Of a DNA stretch of 64,000 bases, positions 28,615 to 39,023 are shown in pieces. Location of the stretch: positions 328,797 to 392,796 of the forward strand of contig CALSLP010000003.1 of NCBI GenBank assembly GCA_943787225.1. The letters run 5' to 3'. Position 1 is the stretch's first letter, and each line of letters begins with the position of its first letter. Under the pieces are notes generated by a model, which saw nothing but the letters and a program-made list of their open reading frames with translations, was not told the DNA's origin and searched no databases. Source of the stretch: an uncultured Alphaproteobacteria bacterium. Lineage in GTDB: Bacteria; Pseudomonadota; Alphaproteobacteria; MPNO01; UBA2964. The translations under genes were made by a program, and so were the position numbers.

Positions 28615-29885
28615 TCAGGGGGCTTCTTTGAAAATGAGAGTCGCGTTAGTACCGCCAAAGCCAAATGAATTCGACATGACGATGCTGACAGGCCGTTCTT
28701 TTGCTTTATGCGGCACTAAATCGATGTCACAGCCTTCGGAAGGATTGAACAAATTAAGCGTCGGGGAACGATATTATCGCGAATGGCCAAGACGGAGAAA
28801 ACAGCCTCAACCGCACCAGCAGCTCCTAGCAAATGCCCAATTGCCGATTTTGTTGAAGACATCGACAGTGAATAGGCATGGTCACCAAACAAACGCTTAA
28901 CCGCCCCCAGTTCGATCTCATCGCCCAGCGGCGTGGATGTACCATGGGCATTGATGTAATCGACATCTTCCAAATTAATGCCCGCCCGCTTTATCGCCAT
29001 TTTCATCGCGCGCGTTGCACCCGCACCGTCTTTAGCCGGCGCTGTAACGTGATGAGCATCGCCAGACATACCGTAACCAACGACTTCAGCGTAAATCTTG
29101 GCGCCCCGTTTTTTAGCGTGTTCGAGCTCTTCCAGCACCACAACGCCGGCGCCTTCACCCATTACGAACCCATCGCGATCTTTATCCCAAGGACGTGAGG
29201 CCCCTTTGGGGTCGTCATTGAACTTGCTCGCCAACGCCTTCGCCGCAGCAAACCCTGCAATACCAATTCGACAAATGGCAGCTTCTGCTCCACCGGCGAC
29301 CATAACGTCGGCATCATCAAATTGGATTAATCGGGCCGCATCACCAATCGAATGAGCGCCGGTCGAACACGCCGTCGCCACTGCATGGTTTGGTCCCGTA
29401 AAACCAAATCGAATAGAAACTTGCCCCGAAACCAAGTTAATGAGGGTCGAGGGGATAAAGAAAGGCGTCACCCGGCGCGGACCCTTGGTGTACAACGCTA
29501 CGGATGCGTCATAAATCCCGGGTAACCCGCCAATACCAGACCCAATCATCACACCGGTCCTGGCGCAATCTTCCTCTCCCTGGGGTTGCCAACCAGAGTC
29601 GGCAATTGCTTGAGAGGCCGCACCAATTCCAAATATTATGAAGTTGTCGTTCTTCCGGCGATCTTTTGCATCGACCCAACGCTCAAAATCGAAGCAGCCA
29701 TCAGCTTCATCGCCCAAAGGCACTTCAGCGCCAATTTTTACGGGCATATCGGAAACGTCAAAGGAATCAATCTTATTGATTCCGCATTCGCTATCCTTCA
29801 GCCGCTGCCAACTTGGCTCTGCGCCAGAGGCTAGCGGGCTGACCATACCGATGCCGGTGACTACGACACGTCTCATTGGGTTCAT
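28615..29885 (-). CDS. fabF: 3-oxoacyl-ACP synthase II, with an apparent frameshift near the 3' end
   Basis: Elongating beta-ketoacyl-ACP synthase. The catalytic cysteine region (VATACSTGAHSIGDA), the first active histidine (INAHGTSTPLGD) and the second (KSAIGHLLGAAGAVEA) are present. The main frame then derails after RDNIVPR. The neighbouring frame supplies the expected C-terminus (PHKAKERPVSIVMSNSFG, GGTNATLIFKEAP) to a stop at 28615. A base missing from the C-run (28763-28766 on the plus strand) explains it. Because this enzyme is normally essential, I take it as a sequence error. Start MNPMRRVVVTG; the second ATG is nine bases later. acpP lies upstream and mltG downstream. Confidence 0.94.
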
Positions 29886-29953
29886 ACAGTCGTTAATGTT
29901 AACATGCGCATGGCGCGCCGAACTTAATCGACAAGCGCCAAACCATGACTAAC

Positions 29954-30193
29954 TTAGCCGTCTGAGTTTTCGCTGATAAACGAAATGGCGTCTTTAACCG
30001 TCAGAATTTTTTCTGCCGCGTCATCAGGAATTTCGCAGCCAAACTCTTCTTCAAACGCCATAACCAACTCAACCGTATCTAGGCTGTCGGCACCCAGATC
30101 TTCAATAAAGCTGGCACTATCCGTAACTTTTTCTTCATCTGCACCCAGATGTTCTACGACGATCTTTTTGACACGTTCCGCAACATCACTCAT
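29954..30193 (-). CDS. acpP: Acyl carrier protein
   Basis: 79 acidic residues, including the phosphopantetheine-attachment serine in [20 protein letters not shown]. It carries growing acyl chains for FabD, FabG and FabF, whose genes flank it. No frameshift is seen. Confidence 0.98.
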   Translation of the reverse strand: MSDVAERVKKIVVEHLGADEEKVTDSASFIEDLGADSLDTVELVMAFEEEFGCEIPDDAAEKILTVKDAISFISENSDG

Positions 30194-30300
30194 ACCGGCA
30201 TTCCCTCACTAAATTGATGACCTATCCAGGCCAATAATAATTCGTAGTTTTATCTCGAATCGGGTCCCATCGCACAGCCCTGAATGAGCTAGGCTTGAGC

Positions 30301-31039
30301 CTATACCATCGCCATGCCCCCATTTACATGCAGAGTCTGCCCTGTCAAGTAACCACCTGCCTCACTGGCCAAAAAGGTGACGCATCCGGCAACGTCTTCA
30401 GGCGCACCAAATCGTCCAACCGGGATCCTCTCGAGCATCGATTCTTTCTGACTATCGCTTAAGGATTCTGTCATTGCTGTCGTGATGAATCCTGGAGCGA
30501 CACAATTTACTGTAATGCCGCGCGACGCCACTTCGGCAGCAAGCGCCTTGGTCATCCCAGTCATGCCGGCCTTCGATGCAACGTAGTTTGCCTGACCTGG
30601 ATTCCCCATTTGCCCGACAACCGATGTAATATTGATGATCCGACCGTAGCGGGCTTTCATCATGCCGCGCAGTGTGGCGCGGGCAAGACGAAACCCTGCT
30701 GTCAGATTGACTTCAAGAACTTCGGCCCAGTCCTCGTCTTTCATACGCATCATAAGACCATCACGCGTTAAACCGGCATTGTTAACAAGAATATCCAGCC
30801 CACCCATTGCCTCGTTAGCAGCGCTCAATCAACCCATTAACGGCATCGCTATCCGACAGATCTGCAACCAAAACATGCGCACGTTCACCAAGATCATTTG
30901 CAACCTTCTGCAAAGCCTCCTCGTTTCTGCCCGTCAGAGCGACTGTCGCCCCCTGACCGTGCAAGGCCTTTGCGATTGCACCACCAATGCCGCCACTGGC
31001 ACCGGTAACGAGTGCTGACCGTCCTGTTAGGTCAAACAT
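30301..31039 (-). CDS. fabG: 3-oxoacyl-ACP reductase, with an apparent frameshift
   Basis: NADPH-dependent reductase of type II fatty acid synthesis. The first 70 residues (SALVTGASGGIGGAIAKALH) end at a premature stop after GLIERC. The next frame continues AANEAMGGLDILVNNAGLTR with the Ser (ITSVVGQ) and YVASKAG catalytic residues and a normal C-terminus (HVNGGMAMV). One surplus base at about 30820-30823 accounts for the break; corrected, the protein is about 245 residues. As the gene is generally essential, a sequence error is more likely than loss. It lies between fabD and acpP. Confidence 0.95.
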
Positions 31040-31062
31040 GAATTAACTCCGTTCTATATTTA

Positions 31063-32004
31063 TCAAAGGGTCGCAAGAAATTTCTCAATCCCTTCAGGGT
31101 CCGAAACCGACATAGCTGACATTTCGCGATCAATACGCCGTACCAACCCGGTCAAAACTTTGCCAGAACCGATCTCAACCAAGGTATCAACACCATCGCT
31201 CTTCATTTGCAATACAGATTCACGCCAGCGGACCATGCCGGTGACTTGGTCTACCAGTTGCCGACAAATTGTATCAGGCTCCTGAACTGATTGAGCGGTC
31301 ACATTGGCAATTAAAGGCACAAGAGGTGGTGCAACGTCGACATTCGCAAGAGAATCGCGCATGACGTCAGCAGCAGGCGCCATCATACTGCAATGAAAGG
31401 GAGCGCTAACCTGTAGCGGAATCGCCCGCTTGATTTTGTGTTCCGGTGCCAAAGCCACAGCCCGATCAATCGCCGCAGCCGCACCAGAAATGACGACTTG
31501 ATCAGAGGCATTATCGTTCGCGGGTGAACAGACCTCGCCTTCTGCAGCAGCCTCCGCCAGCTTTGTTGCCGCCTCTAAATCCGCGCCCAACAAGGCCGCC
31601 ATACCACCTTCACCAACTGGAACAGCCTGTTGCATAGCTTGCCCCCTTATTTTCAGGAGCTTTGCCGTATCGGCAAGTGTAAAACTGCCCGCCGCTGCCA
31701 AAGCCGAGTATTCGCCCAACGAATGTCCCGCGACACAAGCAGCGCTGGCAGAAATATCAAATTTTCCTTCGCTTTCGAGCACGCGCATCACCGCCAGGCT
31801 AACGCTCATCAGGGCTGGTTGGGCATTTTCTGTTAAGACAAGCGCGTCCTCAGGCCCTTCAGACATTAACTTGAAAAGATTTTGCTTTAAGGCCTCGTCT
31901 ACTTCTTCAAACGTTTCGCGCGCTACAGGAAAGGCTGCTGCGAGAGCCGTACCCATACCAACGGCTTGTGATCCCTGACCGGGAAAAACCAACGCAATTG
32001 TCAT
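31063..32004 (-). CDS. fabD: Malonyl-CoA--ACP transacylase
   Basis: 313 residues. FFPGQGSQ-type start (IALVFPGQGSQAVGMG), catalytic serine in VAGHSLGEYSALAAAG, and the active histidine in QVSAPFHCSMMAPA. It loads malonate onto ACP. It is the first gene of the minus-strand run fabD-fabG-acpP-fabF-mltG, and is divergent from the rpsF operon with 256 bases between them. Confidence 0.97.
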   Translation of the reverse strand: MTIALVFPGQGSQAVGMGTALAAAFPVARETFEEVDEALKQNLFKLMSEGPEDALVLTENAQPALMSVSLAVMRVLESEGKFDISASAACVAGHSLGEYSALAAAGSFTLADTAKLLKIRGQAMQQAVPVGEGGMAALLGADLEAATKLAEAAAEGEVCSPANDNASDQVVISGAAAAIDRAVALAPEHKIKRAIPLQVSAPFHCSMMAPAADVMRDSLANVDVAPPLVPLIANVTAQSVQEPDTICRQLVDQVTGMVRWRESVLQMKSDGVDTLVEIGSGKVLTGLVRRIDREMSAMSVSDPEGIEKFLATL

Positions 32005-32097
32005 ATTTTTATCTCTCCTATACGTATGGGGCCTCTATAACGTCAGTGATAGCGGAGCGCGCAAAACTGTCAAGCGATCGAAAGGCATTTCATATGC

Positions 32098-32125
32098 TTG
32101 CACACTGCTCTCAATCGTGTATATA
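32098..32125 (+). promoter_or_regulatory. Putative sigma-70-type promoter of the rpsF operon
   Basis: A TTGCAC hexamer (32098-32103) and TATATA (32120-32125) are separated by 16 bases. They lie about 135 bases upstream of rpsF, leaving a leader that contains the hairpin at 32212-32233. Pattern match only. Confidence 0.45.
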
Positions 32126-32211
32126 TGCGCGCCTTGAAACGCCTAAAAGCTCATTTGTGGTGGGTTTTTGGGGTGTCATTTTGTAAGTGACTGTTTTTTA
32201 AACGAAATTTT

Positions 32212-32233
32212 TAGTCAGAATCGGTTCTGACTA
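32212..32233 (+). promoter_or_regulatory. Perfect hairpin in the rpsF leader
   Basis: A perfect 9-bp inverted repeat (TAGTCAGAA / TTCTGACTA) with a UCGG loop ends 13 bases before the AGGAG ribosome site of rpsF. It is a candidate for S6:S18 autoregulation or translational control, but I cannot match it to the published S6:S18 motif by eye. Confidence 0.5.
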
Positions 32234-32259
32234 TTCGGCATAAACGAGGAGTTTCGAAC

Positions 32260-32730
32260 GTGCCTTATTACGAGAGCGTGTTCATCGCACGACCAGATAT
32301 CTCAGCCGCCCAAGTAGAGGCGCTGACAGAAAGCATGTCAGCCATCGTCGTTGAAGGTGGGGGCAGCGTCGCGCAAGCAGAATATTGGGGCCTTAAGAGC
32401 CTCGCCTATCGGATTAAAAAGAACCGCAAGGGTCACTACACGATGCTGGCGCTTGATGCCCCGGCAGCCGCGGTAAAAGAATTTGAGCGCAACATGCGGC
32501 TAAATGAAGATGTTCTCCGTCTCATGACCATTCGTGTCGACGAGCTGGATGCAGAACCTTCTGTCATGATGCGCAACAAAAATTCGCGCGATGAGCGTAG
32601 CCGTCGCGACGACCGAAGCGATAACAAGCCAGCCGCTAAACCCGAAGTAGCAGCAGAAGTTAATGCGGAGGTAGCAAGCACCGACGCTGCAGCGCCCGCT
32701 GAGACCAAAACTGAAGGAGAAGACAAATGA
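32260..32730 (+). CDS. rpsF: 30S ribosomal protein S6
   Basis: GTG start after ACGAGGAG. The S6 core ([50 protein letters not shown]) is normal. The protein continues about 50 residues beyond the core with a charged, then alanine/glutamate-rich tail, making 156 residues. Tail extensions are common in alphaproteobacterial S6. rpsR begins four bases before its stop. Confidence 0.97.
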   Translation: MPYYESVFIARPDISAAQVEALTESMSAIVVEGGGSVAQAEYWGLKSLAYRIKKNRKGHYTMLALDAPAAAVKEFERNMRLNEDVLRLMTIRVDELDAEPSVMMRNKNSRDERSRRDDRSDNKPAAKPEVAAEVNAEVASTDAAAPAETKTEGEDK

Positions 32731-32960
32731 GAGGCGGTCGTAAACCTTTCTTTCGGCGGCAGAAAAGCTGCCCCTTCTCCTCACCGGATGCGCCTAAGAT
32801 CGATTTTAAGGATGTTAAGCTGCTACAACGGTTCGTTTCCGAGCGTGGAAAGATCGTTCCCCGGAGAATTACAGCGGTTTCGTCAAAGAAGCAGCGTGAA
32901 CTGGCTCGTGCCATCAAGCGCGCGCGCAACCTTGCGCTCTTACCCTTCGTTGTCGAATAA
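32727..32960 (+). CDS. rpsR: 30S ribosomal protein S18
   Basis: 77 residues, with [19 protein letters not shown] and the RNA-binding block [21 protein letters not shown]. It binds next to S6 on the 30S platform. Start overlaps the end of rpsF, so translation is coupled. Confidence 0.98.
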   Translation: MRGGRKPFFRRQKSCPFSSPDAPKIDFKDVKLLQRFVSERGKIVPRRITAVSSKKQRELARAIKRARNLALLPFVVE

Positions 32961-32981
32961 AGTCTTAGGGATTACCCTAGC

Positions 32982-33917
32982 GTGACGAGAGGGCTTCTCA
33001 TTGCCCTCATCGGTGGATTGGCAAGTGCGACCTTCTTTCTTGCTGTCAGAACCGGTGCGCCCGGCGCAATCGCCCTGACCTATTTGGCTTCTGTGCCAGT
33101 TTTGGCAGTCGGCTTATCCCAAGGGCTTTTAAACGCCATTATCGCTGCGACGATTGCGGTCGTTGCCATCATGATTGGCATTCACGCAACGGCCGCCGGC
33201 ATCTATATCGCTATTGCTGCGATCCCTGCCCTAATCGTTATTCGCCAATCCTTGTTTTCTCGGCCAGGCGCTACACCAGAGGAATTAGATTGGTACCCGA
33301 TTGGGCTGATTCTCGGGCATCTCGCGGCCTATGGACTCATAATTTTAGCGATCGTTTCCGTATATTTCCTCGGCGAAGAAGGCGGCCTGACCGGCAAATC
33401 ACAACGCTTACTCGAAGCAGTATTTGCACGGGTCACTGCCGCCAACCCGCAATTGGTCATCCCTGTAGAAGGAATAGCACGTTATCTGCCGGGATTGCTT
33501 TTATCGGTTTGGCTTCTGATTGCCATCGTCAATGCGACTCTGGCTCAAAATGTGTTATCGCGTATCGGTCATGCGATCAGACCTTTGCCTAACTATAGCA
33601 GTATTGAATTACCAAATTGGATGAGCATTGCCCTTGCTTTGGCAATTCTTTTCTCCTTTTTTTCGGGAGTTATCGGGGATTTTGGTAGGAATGCGTCGCC
33701 ATTGCTATCAACACCCTTTTTTCTTTTGGGCCTAGCGGTTATACACACGCTTTCGCGACGCGTATCGGCTCGCGGACCGGTCCTTTTCGGCGTTTATTTC
33801 CTCCTGGTTATAGTTGGGTGGTTATCGGCGTTGGTTGTGTTATTAGGTGTTTTGGAACAATGGATATCGTTGCGGCAGCGCTTTGCAGTGCCGGACGGAG
33901 ATCAGGAGAATGAGTGA
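32982..33917 (+). CDS. DUF2232 family membrane protein
   Basis: 311 residues, GTG start, about eight hydrophobic helices (e.g. [33 protein letters not shown] C-terminal helices). It fits DUF2232 (YybS-like) proteins that occur between rpsR and rplI in alphaproteobacteria; function unknown. The stop TGA overlaps the rplI ATG, so the gene is embedded in the ribosomal operon. Confidence 0.85.
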   Translation: MTRGLLIALIGGLASATFFLAVRTGAPGAIALTYLASVPVLAVGLSQGLLNAIIAATIAVVAIMIGIHATAAGIYIAIAAIPALIVIRQSLFSRPGATPEELDWYPIGLILGHLAAYGLIILAIVSVYFLGEEGGLTGKSQRLLEAVFARVTAANPQLVIPVEGIARYLPGLLLSVWLLIAIVNATLAQNVLSRIGHAIRPLPNYSSIELPNWMSIALALAILFSFFSGVIGDFGRNASPLLSTPFFLLGLAVIHTLSRRVSARGPVLFGVYFLLVIVGWLSALVVLLGVLEQWISLRQRFAVPDGDQENE

Positions 33918-34525
33918 TGGATGTAATCCTTCTTGAAAGAATTGAGAAACTAGGCCAAATGGGTGACGTCGTAGCCGTACGTCCAGGGTTTGCACGAAAT
34001 TATCTCCTTCCCCAGAAAAAGGCGCTGAGAGCAACCAAGGATAATAAAGAGCTATTCGAGACCCAACGGACGCAGCTCGAAGCCTCAAACCTTGAGCTTA
34101 AGAACGAAGCCGAGGGGATATCGAAAAAACTCGATGGCCTTTCGGTTACGATTGTACGCCAAGCAAGCGACAACAATCAGCTGTACGGCTCCGTTACGGT
34201 CCGTAATATCGCACAATCAATCACTGATGCTGGCTTTACCGTCGACAGTAAACAGGTGCAAATGGCCCGCCCCATCAAAACGGTTGGTATGCATGAGGTG
34301 ATTGTCAGATTGCATCCCGAAGTAAGCGTCTCGGTAACAGCGAATGTCGCCCGCTCGGCAGAAGAGGCCGTCGCCCAGGCTGAGGGCCGTACGCTGGATG
34401 AAGACGATCAAATCGAAGCCGCTCAGCAGGAAGACCTCGCAGTTGACGAACCTGCGGAAGAAGCCAGCGTTGCCGAAGAGCAAAATGATGTCCCTGCAGA
34501 AACGGAAGAAAAACCCGCTGAATAA
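33917..34525 (+). CDS. rplI: 50S ribosomal protein L9
   Basis: The N-terminal domain is typical ([20 protein letters not shown] then [17 protein letters not shown]), joined by the long helix to the C-terminal RNA-binding domain. About 50 acidic residues follow the usual end. The start at 33917 is the family methionine; the frame opens one codon earlier at a GTG. Last gene of the operon, ending in a terminator that overlaps its stop codon. Confidence 0.96.
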   Translation: MDVILLERIEKLGQMGDVVAVRPGFARNYLLPQKKALRATKDNKELFETQRTQLEASNLELKNEAEGISKKLDGLSVTIVRQASDNNQLYGSVTVRNIAQSITDAGFTVDSKQVQMARPIKTVGMHEVIVRLHPEVSVSVTANVARSAEEAVAQAEGRTLDEDDQIEAAQQEDLAVDEPAEEASVAEEQNDVPAETEEKPAE

Positions 34526-34541
34526 TGGCGGGGATTTTTTT
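34514..34541 (+). terminator. Rho-independent terminator of the rpsF-rplI operon
   Basis: A five-pair GC stem (CCCGC / GCGGG) whose loop contains the rplI stop codon is followed by seven thymines (34535-34541). The 5' arm lies in the last rplI codons. Confidence 0.72.
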
Positions 34542-34599
34542 CCAGCGATACAACTTATAATCGGACATTCAGCCAGAGCTCTGCTTTAATAGCAGTGAA

Positions 34600-36414
34600 A
34601 TGGCAATTCGACGTAGCATTAAGGAAATGTGGCTCGGTGCCACCCTTTCCACTCTTCTTCATGTCGGCCCAATAGTTTTGCTTCTTGTTGGGTTGCCAGT
34701 ACTGACGCTCGCCCTCAACACGGACAAGAAAGAACCTGAAACCGTCGATACCAACGCGCGGGCGGGTGCCCGAAAAGCCCCGGTAACAGCAAAGACAAAA
34801 TCAGAAAATATTGAGGTCGGTCGCGAGGCTGCCGAAGGTCAAAAAACCGAAGATACGCCGACGGAAGACCCCGGCCTAAGCGCGCCCAGTATCGACATTC
34901 AGATTATTTCAGCAACCAAAGTTCCGACGTCCGTACAAAAAGTTATCGAAAAGCAAACTGCTGCCATTAACAAAAGCAAGCAGCCCGACGAAAAGCAACC
35001 GACATCAAAAACCGTCGAAACACCAAAAGATCCGGCAAAGGCCGTAAAGAGCCCAACCGACAAAGCCAAACCCAGCCCCCCTGTCGCTAAAACAGCAACC
35101 AACAAAACAAGCGTTGCACCGCCAAAGGCGCCAGCAACAAAACGCAAACCGTCGGAAGTGGTACCGTCAGTAAGAGAACCGAAACCACCGAAAAGTGAGC
35201 CTAAAAAATCGATATTAGTTGAGCTTGCTCAGGCCCCCAAGAAACCCGTCGTACAGGCTCCAAAAAAGAAAGAAATCGTCGAAAAACCGAGCACAAAACG
35301 CGGTGGTGGTGGTGCCGATGGGGTCGATAATACCGGTACCGGCGGCGGCAAAATTGGAAAATCAGGCAGCAGCGCGGGCAAGGAATTTGGGGCCCTGACA
35401 AACCCCACCCGGCCAATACGGTCAGCAAAGGCCCTAATCGAAATTATCGAAGAGCAAAACCCGCAACTCCTTACGGAACTAAGTACTTCACCCGCCGGAA
35501 ACCAAACCGCAGAGAGAGTCAAACGCCAACAACGAAATTTTAAGCGTATCGAAATGGCCGCCAAATCCGGACATCCAAATGCGCAGTACAATCTGGCTAA
35601 ACTGCTCTTGCGGGGACAAGGCGCCAAAGTAAACCCAGACAAAGCACGGGAATGGTTACAAAAATCTGCGGATCGCGGTTATGCCAAGGCTCAATTATTA
35701 CTGGGATACCTCGCCTTAAAGCCGGGAAGAAATCGGGATCTCGCGCAAGCTGATGCATGGCTTTGGGCCGCCGCCCAGCAGGGTAGCAAGTTTGCCGCTG
35801 CCTCTCGCAAGCCACTTCAAAGAATTATGCGCGCCTCCGAAATCTTGAAGTCACGACGGCTGAGACAACAACTCAAAAGGTTATTTGCACTACTGCCAAT
35901 TTCATTTGGTGGTGGCAGTGAAGGCGATGCAAAGACCAAATCAAATGACAAACTACGCAACTCCGCGGCGCGTGGTGAAGTCAAAGATCTATTGGATTCT
36001 CTGCTACAGGGGGCAGACGTCGATGGCCAGGATATCGACGGCAAAACCGCGATGATCAATGCCGCATGGCGCGGCCGCCCGGAGATTATCGAAATCTTGC
36101 TCGATCATGGAACCGACATTGAAATCGCCGACCTAAGAAAAAGGACGCCGCTGATGTGGGGGGCAATTAACGGCCAGTCTTCGGTTGTGACAACCCTTAT
36201 CAATGCCGGGGCGGAGCTGGATATTCCAGATGATGAGAATGTAACAGCCCTCATGCGGGCGGCTTGGAATGGCCATCTGAAAATTGTAAACCAGCTACTC
36301 GCGGCAGGCGCTAACCCAAATCGACAAGATTCTAAAGGTCGCTCCGCTTTGGACCTCGCTAAACTCGAAGTCCACAAAGGTATCGTTGAGAGTCTGAAGA
36401 TTGCTGTAAAGTGA
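34600..36414 (+). CDS. TonB-like N-terminus fused to Sel1 and ankyrin repeats
   Basis: A 604-residue mosaic. Residues 12-38 form one transmembrane helix, followed by a 250-residue disordered stretch rich in Lys, Pro, Ala and Thr (PPKSEPKKS, EPKPPKSE) reminiscent of TonB linkers, and a glycine-rich segment (TKRGGGGADGVDNTGTGGG). From about 325 come two or three Sel1-like repeats (GHPNAQYNLAKLLLRGQGAK, DRGYAKAQLLLGYLAL). From about 450 to the end come four ankyrin repeats (DGKTAMINAAWRGRPEIIEI, RTPLMWGAINGQSSVV, NVTALMRAAWNGHLKIV). The repeats should face the periplasm as a protein-binding scaffold. No catalytic domain is visible and the partner is unknown. Confidence 0.8.
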   Translation: MAIRRSIKEMWLGATLSTLLHVGPIVLLLVGLPVLTLALNTDKKEPETVDTNARAGARKAPVTAKTKSENIEVGREAAEGQKTEDTPTEDPGLSAPSIDIQIISATKVPTSVQKVIEKQTAAINKSKQPDEKQPTSKTVETPKDPAKAVKSPTDKAKPSPPVAKTATNKTSVAPPKAPATKRKPSEVVPSVREPKPPKSEPKKSILVELAQAPKKPVVQAPKKKEIVEKPSTKRGGGGADGVDNTGTGGGKIGKSGSSAGKEFGALTNPTRPIRSAKALIEIIEEQNPQLLTELSTSPAGNQTAERVKRQQRNFKRIEMAAKSGHPNAQYNLAKLLLRGQGAKVNPDKAREWLQKSADRGYAKAQLLLGYLALKPGRNRDLAQADAWLWAAAQQGSKFAAASRKPLQRIMRASEILKSRRLRQQLKRLFALLPISFGGGSEGDAKTKSNDKLRNSAARGEVKDLLDSLLQGADVDGQDIDGKTAMINAAWRGRPEIIEILLDHGTDIEIADLRKRTPLMWGAINGQSSVVTTLINAGAELDIPDDENVTALMRAAWNGHLKIVNQLLAAGANPNRQDSKGRSALDLAKLEVHKGIVESLKIAVK

Positions 36415-36496
36415 GTGCCGCCACCGAATCCGCTCTCGAATGTTTAATGTAGACACCTGTACATAACCCCGTTTTCCTGCGAGATTCGTATTCATC

Positions 36497-37264
36497 ATGT
36501 CCGTCAAACGTATTGCCTTTATCAGTTCCAGCACACCCGCAGCCCGGAGCGCATGTCAGCGTCTTCGCAAACGTCATGGGAACGTTCCTCTCAACAAGGC
36601 CGACATCGCTGTCGTCCTTGGCGGTGACGGAACGATGCTACAAACGCTACATCAGAGTTTTGAGCTCAATATCCCGATCTATGGCATGAACAGAGGGACT
36701 GTCGGCTTTTTAATGAATGAGTTCAAAGAAGCTAACCTCCTGAAGCGGCTTGAAAGTGCCAAGACAATTGAACTGCACCCGCTTCTTATGAAAGTACAGA
36801 CGGTGTCAGGCGTCAAAAAGGACGCATATTGTATTAATGAAGTCGCCCTGCTGCGACAAACGCGGCAGGCAGCCAATCTTCGCGTCAGTATCGACGGCAA
36901 AGTACGTATGAAAGAATTGATCTGCGATGGTGCCGTCGTCGCCACACCGGCAGGCAGCACGGCTTACAATTTATCAGCACACGGACCAATTATTCCGCTC
37001 GGTGCTGAGTTGCTGGCGCTCACGCCAATAAGCGCCTTCAGACCACGGCGATGGCGGGGTGCCCTTCTCCGCGACAGTGCAAAAATCAAGGTTGAAATTC
37101 AGGAACCCAAGAAAAGGCCCGTTAGCGCCGTTGCCGACTACACAGAAGTCCGGAACGTAAAATCTGTAACGATTATCCAGAAAAAGGATATCTCCTTAAA
37201 ACTGCTTTTTGATGAAGAACACGATCTCGAAGAACGCATTCTAAACGAGCAATTCATTCCTTAA
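36497..37264 (+). CDS. nadK: NAD kinase
   Basis: 255 residues. Phosphorylates NAD to NADP. The signature [14 protein letters not shown], the substrate-binding [13 protein letters not shown] and [16 protein letters not shown] are intact. It has the short form usual in alphaproteobacteria. It stands alone between the Sel1/ankyrin gene and the convergent thiamine operon. Confidence 0.96.
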   Translation: MSVKRIAFISSSTPAARSACQRLRKRHGNVPLNKADIAVVLGGDGTMLQTLHQSFELNIPIYGMNRGTVGFLMNEFKEANLLKRLESAKTIELHPLLMKVQTVSGVKKDAYCINEVALLRQTRQAANLRVSIDGKVRMKELICDGAVVATPAGSTAYNLSAHGPIIPLGAELLALTPISAFRPRRWRGALLRDSAKIKVEIQEPKKRPVSAVADYTEVRNVKSVTIIQKKDISLKLLFDEEHDLEERILNEQFIP

Positions 37265-37341
37265 ACGTGCGTCTATATCGAGCGATGTGTCGCTCTAAAG
37301 GCTCTTTTTCAAGGAAACTGTGATCACGATTACTTTAACCG

Positions 37342-37363
37342 CCCGCGAGGTGAATCTCGCGGG
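37342..37363. terminator. Hairpin between nadK and thiE
   Basis: A perfect 8-bp GC-rich stem (CCCGCGAG / CTCGCGGG) with a six-base loop lies between the convergent nadK and thiE ends. There is no strong U-run on either strand, so a bidirectional or Rho-assisted terminator is likely. Confidence 0.5.
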
Positions 37364-37372
37364 GCTTCAGCT

Positions 37373-37996
37373 TCAGCCAAGAGCGGCGATCAACCTCTTC
37401 ACAACCCCAGCAGGGTCATCGGATTGCATTATTCCCCCCATAACGGCAACCCCGTGCGCGCCGTGCTGAATGCAATCCCCCGTATTAGCAGACGATATAC
37501 CAGCCAGGGCAATGAGAGGGATAGAAACGTCTCTGGCGGCCTCTGCCAAACCTTCCAGACCTAATGCCGGGCCATAGCCCGGCTTGCTTGCTGTCTCAAA
37601 CACTGGGCTGAAAGTCACATAGTCGGCACCTGCCAATTCCGCCCGCTGCACGTCTACAATTGAATGACACGACACCCCTATCAATGCCCGCGAAGACAAT
37701 ATTACACGGGCTGCCTCAACATCGTCAGCGGTCTGAAGGTGAACGCCTCCAGCAGAACACTCCTGGGCGATACCGACATCACCGTTTATACAAAGCACGG
37801 CTTCATATTCTTCGCAGAGTTTGGCTAAATTCATAGCCGTACGCCGAAAAATCTCAGCCGACGCATTCTTTTCACGGTACATAATCCAGCGACACCCAGC
37901 GCTGAGGGCCTCTAGGACGACATTTTCAATTGTTTGCAGCGGCGGCGGTAGATCAGTGATAACCAGCAGGGATGGAACCGGCAACGGGTTTGTCAC
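37373..37996 (-). CDS. thiE: Thiamine phosphate synthase
   Basis: 207 residues. Joins the pyrimidine and thiazole moieties to thiamine phosphate. The TIM-barrel blocks [48 protein letters not shown] and [18 protein letters not shown] are recognisable. It is the last gene of thiO-thiS-thiG-thiE; its start overlaps the thiG stop by four bases. Confidence 0.9.
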   Translation of the reverse strand: MTNPLPVPSLLVITDLPPPLQTIENVVLEALSAGCRWIMYREKNASAEIFRRTAMNLAKLCEEYEAVLCINGDVGIAQECSAGGVHLQTADDVEAARVILSSRALIGVSCHSIVDVQRAELAGADYVTFSPVFETASKPGYGPALGLEGLAEAARDVSIPLIALAGISSANTGDCIQHGAHGVAVMGGIMQSDDPAGVVKRLIAALG

Positions 37997-38778
37997 AACT
38001 CTATGGCACCATCAGTTGGCGTCGATGCGGTCGCATATAGCCGGCGCGGTATCCTGCCCGCTTCAAAGGCGTATCGACCTGCTTCGATCCCGAGTTTCAT
38101 CGCCTTTGCCATTTTCACCGGGTCTCGCGCACCAGCCACTGCAGTGTTCAGCAAAATACCATCGCACCCAAGTTCAAGCGCCTCGGCAGCGTCAGAAGCC
38201 GTCCCAACCCCGGCATCGACAATGATCGGCACCGAGCACTGCTCGCGAATAATCCGGAGATTGTAAGGGTTACGGATACCCATACCCGAACCAATCGGCG
38301 CGGCAAGCGGCATAACCGCCGCACAGCCCATGTCTTCGAGCTTCTTGCAGGTGATCGGATCGTCATTGCAATAAGGCAAAACAATGAACCCCTTCTTTAC
38401 CAGCTCTTCCGCAGCGCGCAAAAGCTGCTCGACGTCCGGAAACAATGTTTCATCATCGCCGATAACTTCCAGCTTAACCCAGTTTGTTTCCAGGGCTTCT
38501 CGTGCCAGTTCAGCTGTCACCACCGCATCTTTAGCCGTAAAACAACCCGCCGTGTTTGGCAGAAGATGAAACCGATCACCGAGAAGGTCGTATAACCCCT
38601 CGCCGCCGCTATCCTGGCTAACACGGCGCACAGCGACAGTAACGATCTCCGCGCCACTCGCCTCAATCGCATCCATCATAATCTGCTGATTAGGGTAGCG
38701 TGACGTTCCGATCAGGAAACGTGACGAAAACGTCTTTCCGGCAATCGTAAACTCGTTATTTTTGGCCTTGGCGTCCAT
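37993..38778 (-). CDS. thiG: Thiazole synthase
   Basis: 261 residues. Forms the thiazole ring from deoxyxylulose phosphate, dehydroglycine and ThiS thiocarboxylate. Family blocks include [56 protein letters not shown] and [20 protein letters not shown]. It sits two bases after thiS. Confidence 0.97.
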   Translation of the reverse strand: MDAKAKNNEFTIAGKTFSSRFLIGTSRYPNQQIMMDAIEASGAEIVTVAVRRVSQDSGGEGLYDLLGDRFHLLPNTAGCFTAKDAVVTAELAREALETNWVKLEVIGDDETLFPDVEQLLRAAEELVKKGFIVLPYCNDDPITCKKLEDMGCAAVMPLAAPIGSGMGIRNPYNLRIIREQCSVPIIVDAGVGTASDAAEALELGCDGILLNTAVAGARDPVKMAKAMKLGIEAGRYAFEAGRIPRRLYATASTPTDGAIEL

Positions 38779-38780
38779 AT

Positions 38781-38990
38781 TTATCCCCCGCGCACAATGT
38801 GCACGATCTCCACTTTATCATCGGGTTTCATAGAAGTTTGAGCCCAATCAGCGCGAGGTACAACCTCTCCGTTGAGCGCAACAGCCACCCCACCTTTACT
38901 GCTGTCGACACCATTCTCTTCAACTAGCCCAATCAGTGTTGAACTACTGAACAGCTTGCGTTCACCATTTATGAAAATCGTCTCACTCAC
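38781..38990 (-). CDS. thiS: Sulfur carrier protein ThiS
   Basis: 69 residues with a ubiquitin-like fold and the C-terminal Gly-Gly ([10 protein letters not shown]) that is adenylated and thiocarboxylated. It donates sulfur to ThiG, whose gene follows directly. Confidence 0.96.
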   Translation of the reverse strand: MSETIFINGERKLFSSSTLIGLVEENGVDSSKGGVAVALNGEVVPRADWAQTSMKPDDKVEIVHIVRGG

Positions 38991-39023
38991 AGGAACGTCC
39001 TCAACAAGAAATCAAATTCGTCG

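Noticed and set aside
28615..31039. fabF and fabG as true pseudogenes
   Set aside because: Both are normally essential, all catalytic residues are present, and a single base restores each frame.
32436..32784. Minus-strand frames over rpsF
   Set aside because: Shadows of the conserved S6 sequence caused by its alanine/glutamate-rich tail.
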